Below, piece by piece: positions 1 through 7,202 of a DNA stretch of 9,994 nt. Within the stretch, counting starts at the first letter, position 1. Each line of letters opens with the position of its first letter. The notes under the pieces are model-generated. The model did not search any database and was not told where the DNA came from. It saw only the letters and a list, made by a program, of their open reading frames with translations. Source of the stretch: Bacillota bacterium (GTDB lineage: Bacteria > Bacillota > Clostridia > Peptostreptococcales > Anaerovoracaceae); contig JAFZRK010000110.1 of assembly GCA_017619905.1 (NCBI GenBank), positions 1-9,994 on the forward strand, in the 5' to 3' direction. Both the position numbers and the translations under genes were made by a program.

Positions 1-632
1 TAAAAGCGGAAGGGGACGGCCAGCACCTGCGCAGTACCGCGGACTACGACGAAAAGGAACTTGAGAGCATAATGCTCCGCGAGTTTGGGCCCATAAAGCG
101 TCCCAGGTATACGTCGCCCGTGTACAACCGCGCGGAGGATAACAAGACGGGCAGAGGCGTTAGAAAGACCTACCTGATAGTGGACGGATACAACATGGTA
201 TTCGCATGGAAGGAGCTGCAGGAGACCGCCAGGACGGACATAGCCGCGGCCCGCGACCGGCTGTCGGACCTGCTGGAATCCTTCAGCGCGCTGCGCGGCA
301 CGGAGGTGCTTCTGGTGTTTGACGCCTACAAGGTGCCCGGCGGCCTTGGCAGCACGGGACAGACGGAGGGTTTCCGGGTCGTCTACACAAAGGAAGGCGA
401 GAGCGCGGACGCTTACATAGAGCGCATGGTCCGCGAGATAGGCAGGGATTTCAACGTTAAGATAGTAAGCTCCGACGGAATGATCCAGCTGTCGGCACTC
501 AAGAGCGGCACTCTGCGCATGAGCGCCCGCGAGCTTGAGGCCGAGGTGGAGAGCATGTCCGCGGAGATAGCGGATTTCCTCGATGAACAAAGAAGATCGA
601 ATACTTTCAGCAATACTCCGAGACAAGTTTAG
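1..632 (+). CDS. C-terminal part of a probable EF-G/TetM-like translation GTPase fused to a NYN (YacP-like) RNase domain; 5' end outside window
   Basis: The reading frame is open from base 3, so the gene is cut by the left edge; 209 residues are visible. The first ~35 visible residues, including YDEKELESIMLREFGPIKR, resemble the extreme C-terminus of TetM/EF-G-like ribosome-binding GTPases. From about residue 56 a NYN domain (PIN-like nuclease fold) begins, with the LIVDGYN signature and acidic residues expected at its metal site: D61 (VDGYN), D107 (FDAYK), D136 (ADAYIE) and D158 (SSDGM). All four are present, so RNA cleavage is plausible. Such GTPase-NYN fusions are known in Clostridia and are often labelled tetracycline resistance proteins by homology alone; nothing here shows resistance. 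The last 16 codons lie inside the start of ylmH. The NYN call is firm. The GTPase part rests on the short visible tail and on recalled family architecture. Confidence 0.75.
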   Translation, partial: KAEGDGQHLRSTADYDEKELESIMLREFGPIKRPRYTSPVYNRAEDNKTGRGVRKTYLIVDGYNMVFAWKELQETARTDIAAARDRLSDLLESFSALRGTEVLLVFDAYKVPGGLGSTGQTEGFRVVYTKEGESADAYIERMVREIGRDFNVKIVSSDGMIQLSALKSGTLRMSARELEAEVESMSAEIADFLDEQRRSNTFSNTPRQV

Positions 633-1374
633 ACAGTGCGAAAAGCGCGGAGTCCCGGTGTGGACGGACTTTCTGACCCCGGCGGAAGCAGCGGAGGCGG
701 AGGACATCTGCAGAGGACTGTGCGCCGGAACGGACGTTGAATGGTCGCTCGAGGGCGGATACGGGGACGCGGAGCGCAGGATTTGCGTGCTGTGTCCGAA
801 GGACCCGTGGGACGATGGAGCCGATGCCGCAGGTGATATGTCAGAAGGCGGTCCGTCCGGCCCGATCTGCGTGCTCCGAATCAGCATACCCAAAGGAAGT
901 CCCAAGCTTACTCACCGCGACTATATGGGTTCGCTGCTTGGGCTTGGCATAGAGCGTCACGTTACCGGCGACATTCTCGTAAGGGAGGACGGCGCGGACG
1001 CGGTGGTGCTCTCTGACATGGCGGAATACATTGCGCAGAATCTGACGTCCGTAGGGCGCGCGAGCGTTTTCTGCGAGGTCCTGGACATTACGCGGCTGAC
1101 GGTCGGGCAGCAGCTGACCAAAGAGATCCGCGATACCGTGGCATCGCTGCGCCTGGACAGCGTCTGCGCTTCGGCGTTCAGGACGGCGCGCGGCAAAGCG
1201 CAGGATGCCATAAAGGCAGGTCTGGTCAGCGTCAACGGGCGGCAGTGCCTGAAGCCGGACACCGAGCTTTCCGAAGGCGACCGCATCTCCTGCCGAGGCA
1301 AGGGCAGGGCGGTGATCGCGGAGGTCGGAGGCCGCACCCGCAAGGATAGGATAACGATAACCCTCAAGGTATGA
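583..1374 (+). CDS. ylmH: YlmH-family S4-domain RNA-binding protein (RqcP2-like)
   Basis: This 263-residue protein matches the YlmH family in length and layout. It has an N-terminal helical part with the WTDFLTPAEA stretch (residues 27-36), a central RNA-binding region with KLTHRDYMGSLLGLGIER (108-125) followed by TGDILV (128-133), and a C-terminal S4 domain from about 188 to 245 containing AIKAGLVSVNG. In Firmicutes YlmH binds 50S subunits with peptidyl-tRNA and supports ribosome-associated quality control; the gene often sits near cell-division genes, which are not seen here. Residues 74-95 form an Asp/Gly-rich stretch that looks like a lineage-specific loop. An in-frame TAG at 568-570 leaves little room for another start. 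The start lies 50 bases inside the preceding gene and has only a distant GGAG (563-566), so translational coupling to the upstream GTPase-NYN gene is likely. Confidence 0.9.
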   Translation: MNKEDRILSAILRDKFRQCEKRGVPVWTDFLTPAEAAEAEDICRGLCAGTDVEWSLEGGYGDAERRICVLCPKDPWDDGADAAGDMSEGGPSGPICVLRISIPKGSPKLTHRDYMGSLLGLGIERHVTGDILVREDGADAVVLSDMAEYIAQNLTSVGRASVFCEVLDITRLTVGQQLTKEIRDTVASLRLDSVCASAFRTARGKAQDAIKAGLVSVNGRQCLKPDTELSEGDRISCRGKGRAVIAEVGGRTRKDRITITLKV

Positions 1375-1381
1375 CCAAACA

Positions 1382-1409
1382 AAAGCCGCCTGCGTCCGCA
1401 GGCGGTCTT
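1382..1409. terminator. Bidirectional intrinsic terminator between convergent units
   Basis: A perfect 8-bp GC-rich stem (1386-1393 with 1398-1405) closes a GTCC loop. Outside it, AAG on one side can pair with CTT on the other past a single bulged T. The plus strand continues with TCTTAGATTT. On the minus strand the stem is followed by TTTTGTTTGG, the better T-tract. It lies 11 bases after the ylmH stop and about 25 bases past the end of the minus-strand ANTAR gene, so it can end both transcripts. Confidence 0.85.
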
Positions 1410-1431
1410 AGATTTCCGTAATTATCACTGT

Positions 1432-2016
1432 TTACGAATACACCCTTATTATCTCCGCGGCTACTTCGCGTTTGGAGATGCAGCGGTCCATGGCCTGCTT
1501 CTCTATGTAGCGGTGGGCCTGCGGCTCGTCCATCTTGAGCTCGGAGATGAGCAGCCACTTGGCGCGGTTCACAAGGCGTATCTCCTCCATCTTCTCCTCG
1601 AAGGACAGGGTCTTCTTTTCCAGCTTTCTGAGTCGCTCGCGGGCTCCTGCCATAAGGTCCAGAGCCAACGACAGAGTTACGTGGTTGAGGGGCTTCTGCA
1701 TTACGAACACACCGTTTGAAACGGCTCTGTCGAACAGTTCGTCGTAGGCGTCCTCGCGCAGCAGAAGAAGGGCAACGGTGCCCGGCTCCGCGCAGGCGTC
1801 TATCGCGAAACGCACGCCCGGGTCGTCCGGAAGAGGGGAGTTTACGATGACGAAATCGAAGGATCTCTCGTTCCAGATCCTTTTTGCCGCGCTGATATTG
1901 GAGACCACCTTGACGGGGCTGCAGTGCTGCTCCGAAAGCATCTCCAGAATCGCCGTATTCAGTTTTTCTGCCGCGGATACAACGAGAACGCTGTAGACCC
2001 GCTCCTCAAGACTCAT
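1432..2016 (-). CDS. ANTAR-domain RNA-binding antiterminator with degenerate receiver domain (GlnR-type nitrogen regulator)
   Basis: This 194-residue protein has a receiver-like N-terminal domain (about 7-120), a short coiled-coil linker (about 125-145) and a C-terminal ANTAR domain (about 138-191). The ANTAR part keeps the usual pattern: RAKWLLI (151-157), Ala167, Tyr170, Ala175-Met176 and EVAAEII (184-190). ANTAR domains bind paired hexaloop RNA hairpins and prevent transcription termination. The receiver fold is degenerate. The phosphoacceptor Asp is Asn59 (FVIVNSPLPDDPG), and the N-terminal acidic pair is replaced by Ser-Ala (VLVVSAAEK, 11-18). Lys108 (QKPL) is kept. Phosphorylation is therefore unlikely to be the signal. 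The gene follows glnA by 27 bases and is the last gene of the operon. Clostridial ANTAR proteins next to glnA are known regulators of nitrogen assimilation, so control of this operon is a reasonable inference. A GGAAGAGA element precedes the ATG at a somewhat long spacing. Confidence 0.88.
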   Translation of the reverse strand: MSLEERVYSVLVVSAAEKLNTAILEMLSEQHCSPVKVVSNISAAKRIWNERSFDFVIVNSPLPDDPGVRFAIDACAEPGTVALLLLREDAYDELFDRAVSNGVFVMQKPLNHVTLSLALDLMAGARERLRKLEKKTLSFEEKMEEIRLVNRAKWLLISELKMDEPQAHRYIEKQAMDRCISKREVAAEIIRVYS

Positions 2017-2043
2017 CCGGTACGATCTCTTCCGTCTGCAGCG

Positions 2044-3255
2044 CTATCTATTGCAATAAATGTCCAGTATCTTCGCGGGGATGTGCCTGCGTATGAATTC
2101 GCTCTTCGCCGCTGCTTCGCATGCCCTGGCGCGGCTCTCCGGAAGCTTCTCGAAGCTCTCCAGAGTCTTTGCGTCCGCCTTGTAAAGGTTGATGTCCGCG
2201 GGCGCGGGCAGCTTAAGTCCGCCGCTTATTCCGTCCAGTCCGGCCCAGATCAGCAGCGCGTAAGCCAGGTAGGGGTTGGCTCCCGGATCCGGCGAGCGCA
2301 GTTCGGCTCTTCTGTATTCTCCGACCGCCGCGGGTATCCTTACCAGCTGCGAGCGGTTCTGTTCCGACCAGGAGATGTATCCAGGCGCCTTCTGGTTCCC
2401 GAGCCGCTTGTAAGAGTCCTCGGTCGGGTCCAGGAACGCGGTCATGTCCTTGACGTTTGCGAGTATCCCGGCTATCATCGCGCGGAAAGTCTCTTCGCTG
2501 CCGAAGGGCTTAAGTGACATGTTGATGTGGAAGCCGTTGCCGGGAGCGCCGTCCAGCGGCTTGGGCGAAAAGTCAGCGACCATGCCGTTCCTGTGCGCTA
2601 TGGTCTTTACGACTCTCTGGAAGGTCTGGGCGTTGTCCGCCGCCTCCAGAGCGTCCGAATACCTGAAGTCTATCTCGTTCTGACCGGGGCCTTCCTCGTG
2701 GTGGGAGCTCTCCGGGCGTATACCCATCTTTTCCAGCGTCAGGCAGACCTCGCGGCGCACGTTCTCGCCCTGGTCGTCCGGCGCTATGTCCATGTATCCT
2801 GCGCGGTCGCAGGGGATCTTAGTGGCCTTGCCGTCCTCGTCCTGAAGGAACAGGTAGAACTCCTGCTCGGCCCCGAAGGTGAACTCGTATCCGGCTTCCT
2901 TGGCCTCCGCTATGGCTGCCTTAAGAAGGCTTCTGGTGTCGCACTCGAAGGGCGAACCGTCCGGGTAGGTAATGGTGGAGAACATCTGCACCACGCGTCC
3001 GTGCTCGGGGCGCCAGGGCAGAGGCATCAGCGTGTCGGCTTCCGGATGGAGCAGCAGGTCGCTGCGGGTCTCGTCCCCGAAACCGGCTATGGCCGACGCG
3101 TCGAAAGCAATGCCGTACTCAAAGGCGCGGGGCAGTTCGTCCGGCATTATCGAAATGTTCTTCTGCCTTCCGAAGACGTCGCAGAATGCAAGGCGTATGA
3201 ACTTTACGTCCTCCTCCTGCGCGTACTGCAGTATCTCTTCCTTCGAATATTTCAT
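2044..3255 (-). CDS. glnA: Short type-I glutamine synthetase
   Basis: At 403 residues this is clearly shorter than the usual 440-470 of GSI. The beta-grasp N-domain and catalytic barrel are recognisable: FGAEQEFYLF (127-136, metal-binding Glu130 and Glu132), HHEEGPGQNE (185-194), GNGFHINMSL (239-248, His243), SYKRL (281-285), ISWSEQNRSQLVRIP (294-308) and RRAELRSPDPGANPYL (315-330). The expected reaction is glutamate + NH3 + ATP to glutamine in the cytoplasm. Three departures are visible. The flap position that is Glu327 in the E. coli enzyme aligns by eye with Lys289 (RLGNQKAP against RLVPGYEAP). The Arg of the GSI-alpha feedback loop is not seen in GFGDETRSD. No C-terminal adenylylation tyrosine region exists. 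The start is supported by a perfect AGGAGG (3264-3269) eight bases upstream. The gene follows the glutamate synthase GXGXG gene and precedes the ANTAR regulator. Another gamma-glutamyl ligase activity cannot be excluded. Confidence 0.88.
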   Translation of the reverse strand: MKYSKEEILQYAQEEDVKFIRLAFCDVFGRQKNISIMPDELPRAFEYGIAFDASAIAGFGDETRSDLLLHPEADTLMPLPWRPEHGRVVQMFSTITYPDGSPFECDTRSLLKAAIAEAKEAGYEFTFGAEQEFYLFLQDEDGKATKIPCDRAGYMDIAPDDQGENVRREVCLTLEKMGIRPESSHHEEGPGQNEIDFRYSDALEAADNAQTFQRVVKTIAHRNGMVADFSPKPLDGAPGNGFHINMSLKPFGSEETFRAMIAGILANVKDMTAFLDPTEDSYKRLGNQKAPGYISWSEQNRSQLVRIPAAVGEYRRAELRSPDPGANPYLAYALLIWAGLDGISGGLKLPAPADINLYKADAKTLESFEKLPESRARACEAAAKSEFIRRHIPAKILDIYCNR

Positions 3256-3303
3256 GATAGGATCCTCCTGATGGAATCAGTTTTGCGGTGCCGTCCGGGC
3301 CCG

Positions 3304-4026
3304 TCAGTTGGGCACGTACATCTGCTTGTACGGGTTGCTGCTGTCCGGGGTAATTACCGTGAACGGTCCGGCAAGCACATCTTCTACATTATATCCGAAA
3401 ACGTTGCAGAATTCAGTTATATATTCCTTAATTTCGTCGAGATCTTCCGCTTCTGCGGGCCTGGCGGTCACCTGCTGCGGGAAGATGACGTCTTTGCAGT
3501 CGGAGCGCAGGAACATCTTACCGCCGTGCATTCCTGTGCAGGGGAAGTAGCCGACTATCCTGCCGCTCGGGTCGATCATGTTCAGAACCACTATTATTCC
3601 GCCGGCCTGGTACTCGCCCAGGAAGCTTCCTGCTCTGCCGCCTATCATTATGACGGGCTTCTTTTCCTTGTATTCCTTCATGTGGATGCCCGCGCGGTAG
3701 CCGGCGTTGCCTTTTACGTAGATCTTTCCTCCGCGCATGGCGTAGCCCGCCGCGTCACCTATGTTGCCGTGGACGACTATGGTGCCTTCGTTCATGGTGT
3801 CGCCTACGGCGTCCTGGGCGTTGCCGCGGACGGTTATGGTGCCGCCGTTGAGGTAGGCACCCAGAGCGTTCCCCGGCACTCCGCTTATCTCAAGCTTGCG
3901 GCTGCTCATTCCTGCGGCTATGAAGCGCTGCCCGCAGCATCCTGCAAGCACGCAGTCGCCGGGCTTCTTCCTTATGGCCTCGTTTATGTCCTTGTGGTCC
4001 ATTCCGTTTACGTCTATGAGATTCAT
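3304..4026 (-). CDS. Glutamate synthase GXGXG-domain subunit (archaeal/clostridial-type split GltB, C-terminal part)
   Basis: This 240-residue protein corresponds to the C-terminal GXGXG beta-helix domain of the glutamate synthase large subunit. The repeats are easy to see between residues 55 and 113: GGTITVRGNAQDAVGD, EGTIVVHGNIGDAAGY and GGKIYVKGNAGYRAG. A later IIVVLN...GRIVGYFPCTGMHGGKMF stretch (144-172) continues the solenoid. In full-length GltB this domain packs against the FMN barrel and the ammonia tunnel, so its role is structural rather than catalytic. The frame extends upstream of the chosen ATG, but that part is antisense to nothing and reads as noise inside the oxidoreductase gene. 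The ATG at 4024-4026 gives an ATGA overlap with the upstream stop. A GGAGG (4033-4037) sits 6 bases upstream, inside the Gly-Gly codons at the end of the preceding gene. Confidence 0.9.
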   Translation of the reverse strand: MNLIDVNGMDHKDINEAIRKKPGDCVLAGCCGQRFIAAGMSSRKLEISGVPGNALGAYLNGGTITVRGNAQDAVGDTMNEGTIVVHGNIGDAAGYAMRGGKIYVKGNAGYRAGIHMKEYKEKKPVIMIGGRAGSFLGEYQAGGIIVVLNMIDPSGRIVGYFPCTGMHGGKMFLRSDCKDVIFPQQVTARPAEAEDLDEIKEYITEFCNVFGYNVEDVLAGPFTVITPDSSNPYKQMYVPN

Positions 4027-5255
4027 ACCATACCTCCGAACATCTTTTCGCGCGCTGCGTGCGAGAACGCGGCTGTGGTGGCGGCTTTCTTCATCATCTC
4101 GAAATCCACGGACGAGAGCGGCGTCCTGTTCCTTATCATGGAAGTGTAGATGCCGGCCCTGTCGTCTGTGCCTATCAGCACGAAGCCCTTCAGCAGGTCG
4201 CCCTCCGTGTACAGGCGTTTTATGGAGCTTTCGGTCTTTTCCTCGAAGAGCTCTCCCATGTAGGTGCCCGCTGTCATGGAGTGCAGGCCGAAGAAGCTGA
4301 TGGAGTTCATCATTATCGCCTTGTCGAAGACCGCGGATCCTCCCGCCATGTTGACGCCCGCGGTGTATCCCTGCATTGCTGCGTTGGGCAGGTTGGAGAG
4401 GAGCTTGCGCGCTCCGCAGGAGACGTCCGGGCTCTCCACGCAGTCGCCTGCCGCCCATACGTCCGGTATGGACGTGCGCATGCATTCGTCCACAGCTATG
4501 CCGCGGCCCCCGGCGCCGCCCGCGTCAGTTACGAGCGAGGCGTTGGCCCTTGCGCCTATGGCGAGCACCAGCACGTCGAAGGACAGCACCGCGCCGCTCT
4601 TCATGTGGGCTTTCTTCGCTTCGAAGGAGACAACGCTGTCGCTAAGCGCGAACTTTACGCCGTGATCCTCCATGTGCCTCTGCATGTAGGCCGCGCAGGT
4701 AAAGTCCAGGAACGTCGGAAGAATGTGGTCCGCAAGGTCGCAGACAGTGACTTCCGCCACTCTGTCCGCCAGGCACTCAGCGCACTTAAGGCCTATCATG
4801 CCCGCGCCGACTATCAGCACCCTGGACTTTTCGTCTATGGCTTTCTCCAGCGCCAGAGCGTCGTCCAGCGTCGTAAAGGAGAACTTTTTCTTTACTATTT
4901 TCAGTCCCTGGAGATTGGGAACGAAGGGATGCGACCCCGCCGCTACGCACAGAGCGTCGTAGGGAAGTAGCGTTCCGTCCAGCAGCTCGATCTTCTTGTC
5001 TTCCGGTATTATGCGCACGGCTTTCCTTCCGTACAATACCTCGCAGCCGTTGCGGTCGTAGAAGCCGTCGTCCCTGTATTTTATGCGTTCCAGGTCCGTG
5101 CTGTCCTCCAGATAATACGAGATGAGCGGTCTGCAGTAGACCGGGTGCTTCTCCTCGGAGACCACGGTGATCTTCCCTTCCGGGTCCTTGCTGCGTATGC
5201 CTTCTATGCAGTTGGCAGCGGCGATTCCGTTGCCGATTATTACGTAGCGTTTCAT
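4023..5255 (-). CDS. FAD/NAD(P)H-dependent oxidoreductase, probable electron-input subunit of the glutamate synthase
   Basis: This 410-residue pyridine nucleotide-disulfide oxidoreductase belongs to the NirB/NADH-rubredoxin reductase-like group. FAD binding is shown by the N-terminal GNGIAAANC (8-16) and by VWAAGDCVE (266-274). The NAD(P)H Rossmann motif is IVGAGMIGLKCAE (148-160). No CxxxxC redox disulfide is seen after the FAD motif, so it is not a classical disulfide reductase. It sits between the four-cluster Fe-S gene (2-base gap) and the GXGXG gene (4-base overlap). By context it would pass electrons from NAD(P)H through the Fe-S subunit to the FMN/3Fe-4S subunit, replacing the usual GltD. 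The first ATG is preceded by GAGGTGA at good spacing. The cofactor preference for NADH or NADPH cannot be read with confidence. Confidence 0.88.
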   Translation of the reverse strand: MKRYVIIGNGIAAANCIEGIRSKDPEGKITVVSEEKHPVYCRPLISYYLEDSTDLERIKYRDDGFYDRNGCEVLYGRKAVRIIPEDKKIELLDGTLLPYDALCVAAGSHPFVPNLQGLKIVKKKFSFTTLDDALALEKAIDEKSRVLIVGAGMIGLKCAECLADRVAEVTVCDLADHILPTFLDFTCAAYMQRHMEDHGVKFALSDSVVSFEAKKAHMKSGAVLSFDVLVLAIGARANASLVTDAGGAGGRGIAVDECMRTSIPDVWAAGDCVESPDVSCGARKLLSNLPNAAMQGYTAGVNMAGGSAVFDKAIMMNSISFFGLHSMTAGTYMGELFEEKTESSIKRLYTEGDLLKGFVLIGTDDRAGIYTSMIRNRTPLSSVDFEMMKKAATTAAFSHAAREKMFGGMV

Positions 5256-5257
5256 CT

Positions 5258-5692
5258 TTACTCACCTCGCTCCTCGTAGACTATCGCCTTGTTGGGGCAG
5301 CCCTTTACGCAGGCGGGCTCTCCGCAGCTGTTCTGAAGGCAGAGCTCGCATTTCTGCATCACGCCGTCCTGGTTCGGGGCCAGCGCTCCGTAGGGGCAGA
5401 CCAGTATGCAGGTGAAGCAGCTTACGCACTTGTCCTTGTCGATCTTCACCACGCCGCCTTCCTTGGAGATGGCTCCGGCTATGCAGCTCCTTACGCATAT
5501 GGGGTCTTCGCAGTGCCTGCACGACACCGCGTAGCTTATCTTTTCGCCTTCCTCTATGTGGATGCGGGGGTATATGGGCTTTCCTTTGAGCGCCAGCGCC
5601 ATGTCCGGCATTCCGGAGTTGGCGAACGCGCAGTTGTATTCGCAGAGGTGGCAGCCCAGGCACCATTCTTCGTTTACGTAGACTCTTTTCAT
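5258..5692 (-). CDS. Four-cluster [4Fe-4S] ferredoxin-like electron-transfer subunit
   Basis: This 144-residue protein has the cysteine layout of DmsB/HycB-like iron-sulfur subunits. Four groups are visible: C11/C14/C17/C21; C58/C61/C66/C70 (CRHCEDPICVRSC); C89/C92/C95/C99 (CVSCFTCILVCP); and C115/C118/C128/C132, with an extra C123. That is enough for four [4Fe-4S] clusters. There is no signal peptide or membrane segment, so it is cytoplasmic. It lies four bases after the FMN subunit gene and two bases before the FAD oxidoreductase gene, which fits an electron wire between the two. A GGGAGAG element precedes the ATG. The family also serves hydrogenases and molybdo-enzymes, so the glutamate synthase role is inferred from context. 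Confidence 0.9.
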   Translation of the reverse strand: MKRVYVNEEWCLGCHLCEYNCAFANSGMPDMALALKGKPIYPRIHIEEGEKISYAVSCRHCEDPICVRSCIAGAISKEGGVVKIDKDKCVSCFTCILVCPYGALAPNQDGVMQKCELCLQNSCGEPACVKGCPNKAIVYEERGE

Positions 5693-5696
5693 GCTA

Positions 5697-7202
5697 TCAC
5701 TCTCCCGCGTGCGCTATTCCCAGGATGTCCAGTTCCTTCTGGTCCATTCCCACTCCGCGGAGCATAAGGCGGTTGCCCCTCAGGGCTTCTATGGAGTTGA
5801 TTCCCATGCCTCCCATAAGCTCCATTATCTCGTGGCGCCATGCCGTAAGCAGGTTGACCAGACGCTCGCTTCCGATGTCCGGATTGAGACGTTTTACAAG
5901 GTCCGGACGCTGGGTGGCTATGCCCCAGTTGCAGCGGCCTGTCTGGCAGGTACGGCAGAGGTGGCAGCCCATCGCGAGAAGCGCGGCCGTTGCAATGTAG
6001 CAGGCATCTGCGCCCAGGGCCACGGCCTTTACCACGTCGGAGGCGCTCCTTATTGAGCCGCCGGCAACCAGGGAAACGTTGTTGCGTATGCCTTCGTCGC
6101 GCAGGCGCTGGTCCACCGCCGCGAGCGCCAGCTCTATGGGTATTCCGACGTTGTCGCGTATGCGTGTGGGCGCGGCTCCTGTGCCTCCGCGGAAGCCGTC
6201 TATGGCTATGATGTCCGCGCCGCTTCTGGCTATGCCGCTTGCTATGGCCGCAATGTTGTGCACCGCGGCTACCTTAACTATTACGGGCTTGCGGTATTCG
6301 GTCGCTTCTTTCAGCGAGAACACCAGCTGCCTCAGGTCTTCTATGGAATAAATATCGTGATGAGGGGCAGGGGAGATGGCGTCGGATCCTTCCGGTATCA
6401 TCCTGGTGCGCGAAACGTCGCCCACGATCTTGGCTCCGGGAAGATGTCCGCCTATGCCGGGCTTTGCGCCCTGGCCCATCTTTATCTCTATCGCCGCGCC
6501 GGCTTCCAGGTAGTCCTCGTGGACGCCGAAACGTCCGCTGGCCACCTGGACTATGGTGTTGGCCCCGTACTGGTAGAAGTCCTCGTGAAGTCCGCCTTCG
6601 CCGGTGTTGTAAAGGATGCCGAGCTTTGCCGCGGCCCTCGCCAGCGACGCGTGCGCGTTGTAGCTTAAGGATCCGTAACTCATGGCGGAGAACATTACCG
6701 GCATGGCCAGGTCTATCTGCGGAGGCATGTCGCGTATTATCCTGCCGTCCGGTCCGCGCTGTATCTTCTCCGGCTTCTTGCCCAGGGTGACGCGGGTCTC
6801 CATCGGCTCGCGGAGCGGATCTATGGACGGGTTGGTGACCTGCGACGCGTTGATAAGTATCCTGTCCCAGTACACCGGCAGGGGCTTGGGGTTGCCCATG
6901 GACGACAGAAGCACGCCGCCGCTGCTGGCCTGCTTGTATATCTCCTTTATGGTGTCGTTCTGCCAGTTGGCGTTCTCGCGGAGCACGCAGTCGCTCTTTA
7001 CTATCTTAAGCGCTCTGGTGGGGCACAGGGCCACGCAGCGCTGGCAGTTGACGCACTTGGTCTCGTCGCTGACCATCTTGCCGCGGGCGTCGTTGTAATG
7101 ATGCACCTCGTTGGAGCACTGCCTTTCGCACACGCGGCAGGCGATGCACCGGTCCTCGTTCCTTATTACTTCGAATTCCGGATATATGAAGTCTGTTACC
7201 AT
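5697..7202 (-). CDS. gltB: Glutamate synthase FMN-domain subunit with N-terminal 2x[4Fe-4S] (archaeal-type GltB)
   Basis: This 501-residue protein carries the synthase half of glutamate synthase, which converts 2-oxoglutarate plus glutamine-derived ammonia to glutamate on a reduced FMN. The N-terminus holds a two-cluster ferredoxin domain (C19/C22/C25/C29 and C50/C53/C56/C60), typical of the archaeal/clostridial form. The FMN barrel starts around residue 160 and shows MSYGSLS (174-180), NTGEGG (199-204), KMGQGAKPGIGGHLPG (241-256), DGFRGGTGAAP (335-345) and VAGGSIRS (379-386). The cluster motif near 413-424 fits the GltB 3Fe-4S spacing exactly (C413-x5-C419-x4-C424) and is followed by NWGIATQ; C416 is an additional cysteine. 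The start overlaps the stop of the glutaminase gene by one base (TGATG), with AAGGAAGG just upstream. No glutaminase or GXGXG domain is present in this protein; both are separate genes here. Confidence 0.95.
   Translation of the reverse strand: MVTDFIYPEFEVIRNEDRCIACRVCERQCSNEVHHYNDARGKMVSDETKCVNCQRCVALCPTRALKIVKSDCVLRENANWQNDTIKEIYKQASSGGVLLSSMGNPKPLPVYWDRILINASQVTNPSIDPLREPMETRVTLGKKPEKIQRGPDGRIIRDMPPQIDLAMPVMFSAMSYGSLSYNAHASLARAAAKLGILYNTGEGGLHEDFYQYGANTIVQVASGRFGVHEDYLEAGAAIEIKMGQGAKPGIGGHLPGAKIVGDVSRTRMIPEGSDAISPAPHHDIYSIEDLRQLVFSLKEATEYRKPVIVKVAAVHNIAAIASGIARSGADIIAIDGFRGGTGAAPTRIRDNVGIPIELALAAVDQRLRDEGIRNNVSLVAGGSIRSASDVVKAVALGADACYIATAALLAMGCHLCRTCQTGRCNWGIATQRPDLVKRLNPDIGSERLVNLLTAWRHEIMELMGGMGINSIEALRGNRLMLRGVGMDQKELDILGIAHAGE

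Noticed and set aside
1..632. Tetracycline resistance gene
   Set aside because: Only the tail is visible and it carries a NYN domain; resemblance to TetM-type GTPases does not show resistance.
3268..3280. 5-bp inverted repeat (CTGAT/ATCAG, three-base loop) touching the glnA Shine-Dalgarno
   Set aside because: It is too short to claim as a regulatory hairpin without conservation, and it is not the six-base loop used by ANTAR proteins.
2527..4149. 540-residue plus-strand open frame
   Set aside because: It lies opposite glnA and the GXGXG gene, both with clear family motifs, and its own translation shows no recognisable domain. It is an antisense shadow of GC-rich codon usage.
4027..4485. Upstream extension of the GXGXG frame
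   Set aside because: The extra ~150 residues are His/Arg/Gly-rich out-of-frame sequence of the oxidoreductase gene. The ATG at 4024-4026 has a good ribosome binding site and family-like N-terminus.
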